A stretch of 6,195 nucleotides of DNA from an uncultured Xanthobacteraceae bacterium (GTDB taxonomy: Bacteria; Pseudomonadota; Alphaproteobacteria; Rhizobiales; Xanthobacteraceae). The position numbers were made by a program, and so were the translations under genes. Shown here piece after piece: positions 1 to 5,273 of the stretch. The notes under the pieces were generated by a model. It ran no database searches. It had not been told where the DNA came from and worked only from the letters and a program-made list of their open reading frames with translations. Numbering within the stretch: position 1 is the first letter of the stretch; each line of letters begins with the position of its first letter. The DNA lies in assembly GCA_955652195.1 (NCBI GenBank), contig CATPBC010000054.1, forward strand, positions 1 to 6,195, given 5' to 3'.

Positions 1-332
<332 letters not shown>

Positions 333-358
333 TCAAGCCGTCGCCATTGCTGAATGAT

Positions 359-376
359 GCGCCGCAGCGGCGGCGC
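359..376 (-). terminator. GC-rich hairpin between the DUF4332 gene and folP
   Basis: A perfect 7-bp stem (GCGCCGC / GCGGCGC) with a 4-nt loop starts about 17 nt after the stop of the upstream gene. No T-tract follows on the minus strand (it continues ATCATTCAG), so it is not a classical intrinsic terminator. It may be a weak or Rho-assisted terminator, an mRNA 3'-end stabiliser, or chance in GC-rich DNA. The rest of the 258-393 gap shows nothing beyond the folP ribosome binding site and an isolated TTGACT. Confidence 0.3.
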
Positions 377-393
377 GCGCCGGATCGCGGCGA

Positions 394-801
394 TCAATAG
401 CGGATCACGGACGGCAGTTTCTTGGCATCCTCGATCCAGCGCGTAATCGTATTCACCGACGGCAGAATGCGGACCAATTTGCGCTTAGTATTAACGTCTG
501 CCATTGCATCGGCCAATTTCTGCGGATTGCGATAGCGAAGTTCATTGACTGTCCGCACCCCTGCCGCGCGCAATAGCTCGGCGTATTCCCAGCCGACGCC
601 TTTGAGCCGCATACGATCGGCTGCGGTCACCCAATCCAGCACGCTCTTCTCCGGCGCTCCGGTTTTCAGCGCGATCTTTAATCTCTGCTTTGGCGTCTTC
701 GCCACACGCAACAAACTCACCGTGGTGCGAATGCCGTCCGATTTCAAAACGGCGGCGACATCGGTGCCGATCCCCTGAATTTCGGAAATGGGATACGCCA
801 T
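394..801 (-). CDS. DUF4332-type helix-hairpin-helix protein
   Basis: Small soluble protein of 135 residues, no signal peptide or membrane segment. Two helix-hairpin-helix-like segments are visible: IQGIGTDVAAVLKSDGI at about residues 8-24 and LKGVGWEYAELLRAAGV at about 67-83, the second followed by the family-typical TVNEL...NPQKLADAM. This pattern matches DUF4332 proteins, which have Rad51-like/HhH folds often linked to non-specific DNA or protein contacts; the cellular role is not established. The start at 801 is chosen because GAGGGGG lies 5 nt upstream and homologues begin MAYPISE. An in-frame ATG at 834 would add 11 unconserved residues, and an ATG at 805 is in another frame and too close to the ribosome binding site. 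It lies 45 nt after the stop of the upstream small gene and upstream of folP, so it is probably co-transcribed with at least the former. The C-terminal half is basic. The family call is fairly secure; the function is unknown. Confidence 0.85.
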   Translation of the reverse strand: MAYPISEIQGIGTDVAAVLKSDGIRTTVSLLRVAKTPKQRLKIALKTGAPEKSVLDWVTAADRMRLKGVGWEYAELLRAAGVRTVNELRYRNPQKLADAMADVNTKRKLVRILPSVNTITRWIEDAKKLPSVIRY

Positions 802-846
802 CCATGCCCCCTCAGCGCAATCTCGTCGCGACAATCACGTTCGTAC

Positions 847-1221
847 TCAAACAAACTGGGAAAGCCCGGGAACTGCAGCCACGATCTCGCCGACTGCATC
901 TTCGCCTGCCTTCTCTCGCGTATACGCAATCACCGCGCGGGTCACGCTCTGCACCTGACCCATGCTCAATCCGGCCGACATCATGCGCATGCCCGCGCCC
1001 ATTACCCCGCCCATCGCTCCTGCCATCAGACCGGCGCTGTCACTTTCAGTTGCAGCGCGCTGCATCACCGCCTCGGCTCCCGGAAGTTTAGTCAACAGCG
1101 GTTGAACTTTGTCCGCTGGGCCTTCCTTGACCAGGAATTCGAGAATGATGCCGACGGCTTTTTCAGCGGTCGCACGATCTATGCCGACATCGGCAACCAG
1201 ACGTGCGATCAGTTCGTCCAT
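847..1221 (-). CDS. Small hypothetical protein with Gly/Met-rich central segment (DUF2267-like, tentative)
   Basis: A 124-residue protein with three parts. Residues 1-50 are a helical N-terminus (MDELIARLVADVGIDRATAE..., then a segment with EGPADKVQPLL). Residues 64-88 are a Gly/Ala/Met-rich stretch with closely spaced glycines (G64, G68, G71, G72, G75, G77). The C-terminus is helical (SVTRAVIAYTREKAGEDAVGEIVAAVPGL). The order of an N-terminal helical bundle, a flexible Gly segment and a closing PGL motif recalls small DUF2267/DUF2780-type proteins of alphaproteobacteria, but I cannot assign the family firmly. The Gly-rich segment is mildly hydrophobic; no signal peptide is seen. The start at 1221 has GAGG 5 nt upstream. 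An upstream in-frame ATG at 1263 would add 14 residues, but it lacks a ribosome binding site and lies at or before the transcription start predicted from the -10 at 1264-1269. It is first in the leftward array, ahead of the DUF4332 gene. Confidence 0.75.
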   Translation of the reverse strand: MDELIARLVADVGIDRATAEKAVGIILEFLVKEGPADKVQPLLTKLPGAEAVMQRAATESDSAGLMAGAMGGVMGAGMRMMSAGLSMGQVQSVTRAVIAYTREKAGEDAVGEIVAAVPGLSQFV

Positions 1222-1263
1222 TACTCCCTCGCCAACCCCCGAAAGCTCCGTCGGGCGAGACAT

Positions 1264-1290
1264 ATTGTAGGGTCAAAGCCTGGGTGACAA
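1264..1290 (-). promoter_or_regulatory. Candidate promoter for the leftward array
   Basis: On the minus strand, TTGTCA (complement of 1285-1290, 5 of 6 to the -35 consensus) is followed by TACAAT (complement of 1264-1269, 5 of 6 to the -10 consensus). The spacer is 15 nt, shorter than ideal. Predicted transcription would begin near 1257. That leaves a leader of about 35 nt to the ATG at 1221 and argues against the ATG at 1263. No experimental support. Confidence 0.4.
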
Positions 1291-1296
1291 GCAGGC

Positions 1297-1312
1297 GCAT
1301 GTTCGAACGTGC
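1297..1312. repeat. Palindrome GCATGTTCGAACGTGC
   Basis: A 16-bp palindrome with one mismatched (T/G) pair around a perfect GTTCGAAC core. It lies just upstream of the candidate -35 of the leftward array. Its centre is 22 bp from the centre of the neighbouring palindrome at 1317-1336, about two helical turns. It could be half of a paired operator; no regulator can be named from sequence. Confidence 0.4.
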
Positions 1313-1316
1313 ACGA

Positions 1317-1336
1317 GCGTTGCAAAGTTGCAACGC
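1317..1336. promoter_or_regulatory. Perfect 9-bp inverted repeat, candidate operator
   Basis: GCGTTGCAA-AG-TTGCAACGC: two perfect 9-bp arms with a 2-nt spacer. It also reads as two GTTGCAA direct copies 8 bp apart. It sits between the divergent candidate promoters, 12 nt from the proposed -35 of the peptidase gene and 26 nt from that of the leftward array. Position and symmetry suggest a dimeric repressor or activator site. As RNA it would be a tight hairpin with too short a loop and no following T-tract, so a terminator is unlikely. Confidence 0.5.
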
Positions 1337-1348
1337 GTACGAGGCGGG

Positions 1349-1377
1349 TGGCAATGACGGAGATCACGGATTATAAA
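1349..1377 (+). promoter_or_regulatory. Candidate promoter for the M20 peptidase gene
   Basis: TATAAA at 1372-1377 (5 of 6 to the -10 consensus) lies in a short AT-rich run that stands out in this GC-rich DNA. TGGCAA at 1349-1354 (3 of 6) is 17 nt upstream. Transcription would start near 1384. This gives a leader of about 70 nt to the ATG at 1454 and almost none to the ATG at 1388. The -35 match is weak, so confidence is modest. Confidence 0.35.
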
Positions 1378-1453
1378 AATTCGTCACATGCCGACGTTGC
1401 CCAGCGCGGCGATCAGCACGTATCGAGCGGCGATCAAATATGACAGCAAAATC

Positions 1454-2854
1454 ATGAGTGCAAATGCCCTCTCTGCGGTCCTGGCTCACGTCGACCGCGA
1501 GCTCGACGCCAGTCTCGATCGGTTATTCGCCTTATTGCGAATTCAATCGATTTCGACGGATCCGGCTTATACCGCGCAATGCCGTAACGCCGCCGACTAT
1601 GTGGCGGCCGATCTTGGCAGCCTCGGTTTCGATGCTGGCCCGCGGCCGACTGCCGGGCATCCGGTGGTGATCGGCAAAAGCCAGAACGGCGCCAATCGCC
1701 AGGGACCTCGTGTCCTGTTCTACGGCCATTATGACGTGCAGCCCGTCGACCCGCTCGACCTTTGGCAGACGCCGCCATTCGAACCGCGCATCGCGACAAT
1801 CGACGGCGGACGCAAAATCATCGTCGCGCGCGGCGCCTGCGACGACAAGGGCCAGGCGATGACATTCATTGAAGCCTGCCGCGCGTTCAAGGCGGTCACC
1901 GGTGAGCTTCCGCTCGATATCACGATGATGATCGAAGGCGAGGAGGAGTGCGGATCGAAGCACCTGTTCGGCTTCGTCCGCGAAAATGCCGAGGAGCTCA
2001 AACGCGATCTCGCGCTGGTCTGCGACACCGGCATGTGGGACGCCGATACGCCGTCGATCACGACCTCGCTGCGCGGCCTCGTTTATGAAGAGGTGCGGCT
2101 GACTTGCGCGGATCGCGATCTGCACTCGGGCCTGTTTGGCGGCGCCGCCCGCAATCCGATCCATGTTCTCGCCGCCATTCTCTCGGCACTGCACCGCTCC
2201 GACGGCTCAGTCGCCATTCCGGGATTCTATGACGGCGTTTCGGAATTGCCCGCCGATATCAAAGCCGATCTCGCGGGTCTCGAGCTCACGCCGGAAAAAT
2301 TTCTCGCGCCAATCGGATTAAAGATTCCAGCCGGCGAAAACGGTCGCCTGCTGATCGAGCAGATCTCGACGCGGCCGACCGCCGAGGTAAACGGCATTAT
2401 CGGCGGCTATACGGGGTTGGGGGCCAAGACCGTAATTCCCGCCAAAGCCATGGCAAAGGTTTCGTTCCGGCTGGTCGGCGCGCAGGACCCGGAAAAAATT
2501 CGCATGGCGTTCCGCGAATTCGTGCGCACCCGCGTGCCGGCCGACTGCAGCGTCGAATTCGGTAACTTCTCTAGCGCCCCGGCGTTTGATGTGCCGTTTG
2601 ACAATCCGACGCTTGCCAAGGCGCGCGAGGCACTGGCGCAGGAATGGGGCAAGAAAGCCGTCACGGTTGGGGCCGGAGGGTCGATACCGATCGTCAGCGA
2701 TTTTAAGAACGTGCTCGGCATGGACACGCTTCTGGTCGGTTTTGCTCTCGATGACGACCGCGTCCATTCACCGAACGAGAAATACGATCTCAAATGCTTC
2801 CACAAGGGCATTCGGAGCTGGGTGCGCATTCTCGCAGCGCTGGCCGCGTCCTAA
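1454..2854 (+). CDS. M20-family zinc metallo-dipeptidase
   Basis: A cytoplasmic di-zinc peptidase of the M20 clan (relatives: CNDP/carnosinase-type dipeptidases, DapE, ArgE), cleaving dipeptides or a related amide. Numbered from this start (466 residues), the metal site is complete: H92 and catalytic-support D94 in GHYDVQP; bridging D130 in ARGACDDKGQ; EGEEECGS with E164 as the likely general base and E165 as a ligand; D191 in VCDTG; and H438 in DRVHSPNEK. LHSGLFGG at about 223-230 belongs to the lid/dimerisation domain. Length and the absence of a signal peptide fit the family. An ATG at 1388 would add 22 residues. I prefer 1454 because the AT-rich -10 at 1372-1377 leaves no leader for 1388, and homologues begin near MSxxAL..VL.HVD; neither start has a clear ribosome binding site. 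It is transcribed away from the leftward array and converges on sixA, with 32 nt between stops. That gap holds only a 4-bp hairpin (2855-2866) without a T-tract. Exact substrate unknown. Confidence 0.93.
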   Translation: MSANALSAVLAHVDRELDASLDRLFALLRIQSISTDPAYTAQCRNAADYVAADLGSLGFDAGPRPTAGHPVVIGKSQNGANRQGPRVLFYGHYDVQPVDPLDLWQTPPFEPRIATIDGGRKIIVARGACDDKGQAMTFIEACRAFKAVTGELPLDITMMIEGEEECGSKHLFGFVRENAEELKRDLALVCDTGMWDADTPSITTSLRGLVYEEVRLTCADRDLHSGLFGGAARNPIHVLAAILSALHRSDGSVAIPGFYDGVSELPADIKADLAGLELTPEKFLAPIGLKIPAGENGRLLIEQISTRPTAEVNGIIGGYTGLGAKTVIPAKAMAKVSFRLVGAQDPEKIRMAFREFVRTRVPADCSVEFGNFSSAPAFDVPFDNPTLAKAREALAQEWGKKAVTVGAGGSIPIVSDFKNVLGMDTLLVGFALDDDRVHSPNEKYDLKCFHKGIRSWVRILAALAAS

Positions 2855-2886
2855 CCACTCGGGTGGACAGCAATCTGGCTGCGGAA

Positions 2887-3411
2887 CTATTCGGTTGCGG
2901 CTGTAATCAAGCGCGGTGTGACAAAGCGCTCCAATCTCGCCGCGTGCGGCCGCGCTAGCGACCAATCATCGATCGGCAGTTCCATCACCGCCAAGCCCGA
3001 GGTCGGCAGTTTCTTGCGAAGCTCTTCGCGTGCTTCAGCGTTGCCGGAGGCGATCAACTGCAGCGCGAATTCGTGCAGGCTTGGATTGTGGCCGACGATC
3101 AGGAGCGATCGGGCTTTGCGTGGGTCGGCGATGATTTCGAGAAGCTTTTGCGGGCTGGCGCTATAAAGGCGCTCGTCGATTTCTGTTCGCGGCCTCTTGT
3201 CAAGCGCGGCGGCGACCAGTCTCCAGGTTTCTTGCGCTCGCTCCGCGGGCGAGACCAAGGCCAAGTCGGGGGCCAGACCATGGTGTGCCAAGTAAGCCCC
3301 CACGATTGGCGCATCAGCGCGTCCGCGCTTCATCAATTTGCGATCGCGGTCGCGCTCGCCGGGCTGGACACGCTCGGTTTTGGCGTGGCGAAGTAAAATC
3401 AGACGGCGCAT
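2887..3411 (-). CDS. sixA: SixA-type phosphohistidine phosphatase (histidine phosphatase superfamily)
   Basis: A 174-residue cytoplasmic phosphatase of the phosphoglycerate-mutase-like superfamily. SixA proteins remove phosphate from phosphohistidine on HPt domains or phosphotransferase-system proteins. The catalytic core is visible: R8-H9 in LILLRHAKTE (the phosphorylated His), R58 in SPAERAQETW, the likely acid E80 in DERLYSA, and H108 in LLIVGHNPS. DRDRKLMKRGRADAP at 21-35 matches the D.DRPLt.RG segment of the family. HA in place of the HG of E. coli SixA is common in the alphaproteobacterial branch. It is near the usual length (E. coli protein about 160). The ATG at 3411 has no strong ribosome binding site; GGGA lies 16 nt away. 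The gene is divergent from the FAD oxidoreductase gene across a short region with an inverted repeat that begins immediately upstream of this start codon. The true target is unknown, and the family also contains other small-molecule phosphatases. Confidence 0.88.
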   Translation of the reverse strand: MRRLILLRHAKTERVQPGERDRDRKLMKRGRADAPIVGAYLAHHGLAPDLALVSPAERAQETWRLVAAALDKRPRTEIDERLYSASPQKLLEIIADPRKARSLLIVGHNPSLHEFALQLIASGNAEAREELRKKLPTSGLAVMELPIDDWSLARPHAARLERFVTPRLITAATE

Positions 3412-3412
3412 G

Positions 3413-3453
3413 GTCGTACTGTCGCTTTCCCGTCATAAGCTGTCCAGTACGAC
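3413..3453. repeat. Perfect 9-bp inverted repeat between divergent genes
   Basis: GTCGTACTG at 3413-3421 and its exact reverse complement CAGTACGAC at 3445-3453 flank a 23-nt spacer. Arm centres are 32 bp apart, about three helical turns. A second inverted repeat overlaps the right arm: CCAGT at 3444-3448 pairs with ACTGG at 3454-3458 across 5 nt, so the two foldings exclude each other in RNA. The left arm begins two bases upstream of the sixA start codon. It could be a DNA operator shared by sixA and the oxidoreductase, or a leader RNA switch. No clear -10/-35 pair was found here on either strand. Confidence 0.45.
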
Positions 3454-3492
3454 ACTGGCCTGGGCGCCGTGAAAGCCTTACATAGCAGCAAG

Positions 3493-5145
3493 ATGTTGCA
3501 GTCCAAATCCCACAGAAATGGCGCCGTCAGCGAGATCTACGGCGATAGCTGGTACGCCACGACCATGGTGGATACGCCGCGGCGGCCCGCTTTGTATTCC
3601 GATCTCGACGTCGACGTGTGCGTTATCGGCGGGGGCCTCGCCGGCCTGACGACCGCGCGCGAAGTGGCACGCCGCGGCTGGTCGGTCGTTCTGCTCGAGG
3701 CAAGCCGCCTTGCCGCGAATGCCTCGGGACGCAATACCGGCTTTGTTTTGCCTGGCTTCGGTGCTGACGCCGACAAGCTGATCGCACGCGTCGGCTTCGA
3801 GCGGACTAAAGATCTGTGGACGCTGGCGCAGGCTGGCCTCGATTATGTCCGCGACACAATTGCCAGCGAGCAAGCTCCCAGTGTCGATCCCCAGGACGGC
3901 TGGCTTTACGTGTCGAAGAAAGACAACAGCGATGAATTCGTGAATTATGTCGCACTGCTCGGTGAATTGGGCTGCGAGATTGAGGGCTGGCCGACCGAAC
4001 GTGTCCGCTCGGTGTTGCGCAGCGAGCGCTATTTTTACGCGATCAATTATCTACGCGCGTTGGCCATCCATCCGCTTAATTACGCGCTGGCGCTCGCCGC
4101 TACGGCGGAGCGCGACGGCGCCCGAATATTTGAGAACACGCCGGCCTTGTCGATCGATCCGAGCGGCGTGCGCAAACGCATCGTCACGCCGGCCGCGCGG
4201 TTGCGCGCCAATCATGTGGTGCTATGCGGCAACGTCCAGCTCAAATCGCTGATGCCGCGGCTTGCCGCCACGATGATACCCATGACGACCTATGTGATTA
4301 CGACGGCGCCGCTTGGCGACCGCCTGACCGAAGCGATCGGTTACCGCGGCGGTGTGAGCGACAGCGATCTCGCCGATAACCACTACCGTATCGTCGGCGG
4401 CGATCGCCTCATGCTGTCCGGCCGCGCCACCGCATGGCCGCGCAATCCGCGCCGCTATATCGGGGCGCTGAAAGCCGACATCAAGAAAACCTATCCGCAG
4501 CTGGGCGATGTCGATGTCGACTACGCCTGGTCCGGCACTTTGGGAATTACCGTCCATCGCATGCCGCAGATTGGCGAACTCGGGCCGGGCGTTTGGCTCG
4601 CCAGCGGTTTTGGCGGTCACGGAATGAACACGACGGCAATGGGCGGCAACCTCATTGCGCAAGCCATCGTCGAGGGCGATCAGACATGGCGTCAGTTCAC
4701 GCCCTTCGAGCTTGTCTGGGCCGGCGGCGTGTTCGGCCGCGCGGCGGCGCAGACCCGCGTGTGGGTCAAACGTTTACGCGACGCGGTCGAAGAGCGCCGC
4801 GCCAGAGCGCGGGAAGCGGCGCATCGCCTGGCGCGCGAGGCCGAGTTGGTGCAAGCGGCGCAAGAAGAAGCACAGCAGCAGCAAGAGTCACAGCAGCAGC
4901 AAGAGCCGCAATGGTCGGAACAGGGGCAAAGCGCGCAAGAACCGGACGCCGCTGCAACTCCCGATAATGAACCGACGACCGCAGTCCGGGCGGAGGCCGA
5001 CCACGGCGATGCCGTTGTCGCCCAGGCAGAAACGGCCGAACCCTCGGGCGCTGTCGGTATGGAGAGGGGGGCACCGCGGCGCCGGCGGCGAAAACGCGCG
5101 CAAACGACTGCGGAGCCGGCCGTGGAACATGATGCGGAGGCCTAG
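3493..5145 (+). CDS. FAD-dependent oxidoreductase (DAO family) with long low-complexity C-terminal tail
   Basis: A flavoprotein of the D-amino-acid-oxidase-like fold, resembling gamma-glutamylputrescine oxidase/glycine-oxidase-type enzymes that oxidise a C-N bond of an amine or amino acid; the substrate is not determinable here. Numbered from the ATG at 3493 (550 residues): the Rossmann motif VCVIGGGLAGL (G46, G48, G51), followed by E69 (VVLLEAS) for the FAD ribose; ASGRNTGFVLPG at about 77-88; and the C-terminal FAD motif from WSGTLGIT at about 347 through ASGFGGHGMNTTAMG at 370-384. The enzyme domain ends near residue 425. The remaining residues are a charged probable coiled coil (430-460), a Gln-rich repeat (460-471), an acidic Ala/Pro/Glu-rich stretch, and a polybasic cluster (R529-R535). 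A GTG at 3469 would add 8 residues; neither start has a clear ribosome binding site. ATG is preferred because the sequence from MLQS resembles the start of related proteins. Confidence 0.9.
   Translation: MLQSKSHRNGAVSEIYGDSWYATTMVDTPRRPALYSDLDVDVCVIGGGLAGLTTAREVARRGWSVVLLEASRLAANASGRNTGFVLPGFGADADKLIARVGFERTKDLWTLAQAGLDYVRDTIASEQAPSVDPQDGWLYVSKKDNSDEFVNYVALLGELGCEIEGWPTERVRSVLRSERYFYAINYLRALAIHPLNYALALAATAERDGARIFENTPALSIDPSGVRKRIVTPAARLRANHVVLCGNVQLKSLMPRLAATMIPMTTYVITTAPLGDRLTEAIGYRGGVSDSDLADNHYRIVGGDRLMLSGRATAWPRNPRRYIGALKADIKKTYPQLGDVDVDYAWSGTLGITVHRMPQIGELGPGVWLASGFGGHGMNTTAMGGNLIAQAIVEGDQTWRQFTPFELVWAGGVFGRAAAQTRVWVKRLRDAVEERRARAREAAHRLAREAELVQAAQEEAQQQQESQQQQEPQWSEQGQSAQEPDAAATPDNEPTTAVRAEADHGDAVVAQAETAEPSGAVGMERGAPRRRRRKRAQTTAEPAVEHDAEA
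4871..4906 (+). repeat. Two tandem 18-bp copies in the oxidoreductase tail
   Basis: CACAGCAGCAGCAAGAG(T/C) occurs twice in direct tandem (4871-4888 and 4889-4906), differing only at the last base. The repeat is in phase with codons and yields (A/S)QQQQE twice. Near-identity at the DNA level implies a recent duplication or replication slippage inside the Gln-rich segment. Length may vary between strains. Confidence 0.85.
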
Positions 5146-5232
5146 CGGACCAAACCGCAACCAATCCGCAACAGGTCTTTACCAACTTTGCCGTCAATCG
5201 CCGTGCGGCTTCGTCCTCAAGCAGCCCTGCGG

Positions 5233-5250
5233 TATGATGGCGATCATCGC
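5233..5250 (+). promoter_or_regulatory. Possible -10 element and small palindrome upstream of the MipA-like gene
   Basis: TATGAT at 5233-5238 matches 5 of 6 bases of the -10 consensus and would place a transcript start near 5245, but no good -35 lies 16-18 nt upstream. It is abutted by the odd palindrome GCGATCATCGC at 5240-5250. The rest of the 5146-5273 gap shows no intrinsic terminator for the oxidoreductase gene, so read-through from upstream is possible. Confidence 0.25.
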
Positions 5251-5273
5251 AACGAGGGTTGGGTTTCCGCGGA

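Noticed and set aside
1388..1453. 22-residue N-terminal extension of the M20 peptidase
   Set aside because: There is no ribosome binding site, the candidate promoter leaves almost no leader, and the residues do not resemble the family N-terminus. It is treated as untranslated leader.
1532..2194. Long open frame on the minus strand opposite the M20 peptidase gene
   Set aside because: It lies wholly inside a gene with a complete catalytic motif set, its product is Arg-rich without recognisable motifs, and such antisense frames are common in GC-rich DNA.
2855..2866. Possible bidirectional terminator between the convergent peptidase and sixA genes
   Set aside because: The hairpin CCAC-TCGG-GTGG has only four base pairs and no T-tract on either side, too weak to call.
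5146..5258. Possible terminator or RNA structure after the oxidoreductase gene
   Set aside because: Only short GCGG/CCGC and GCGGA/TCCGC pairings are present, with no T-run, and they are no better than expected in this base composition.
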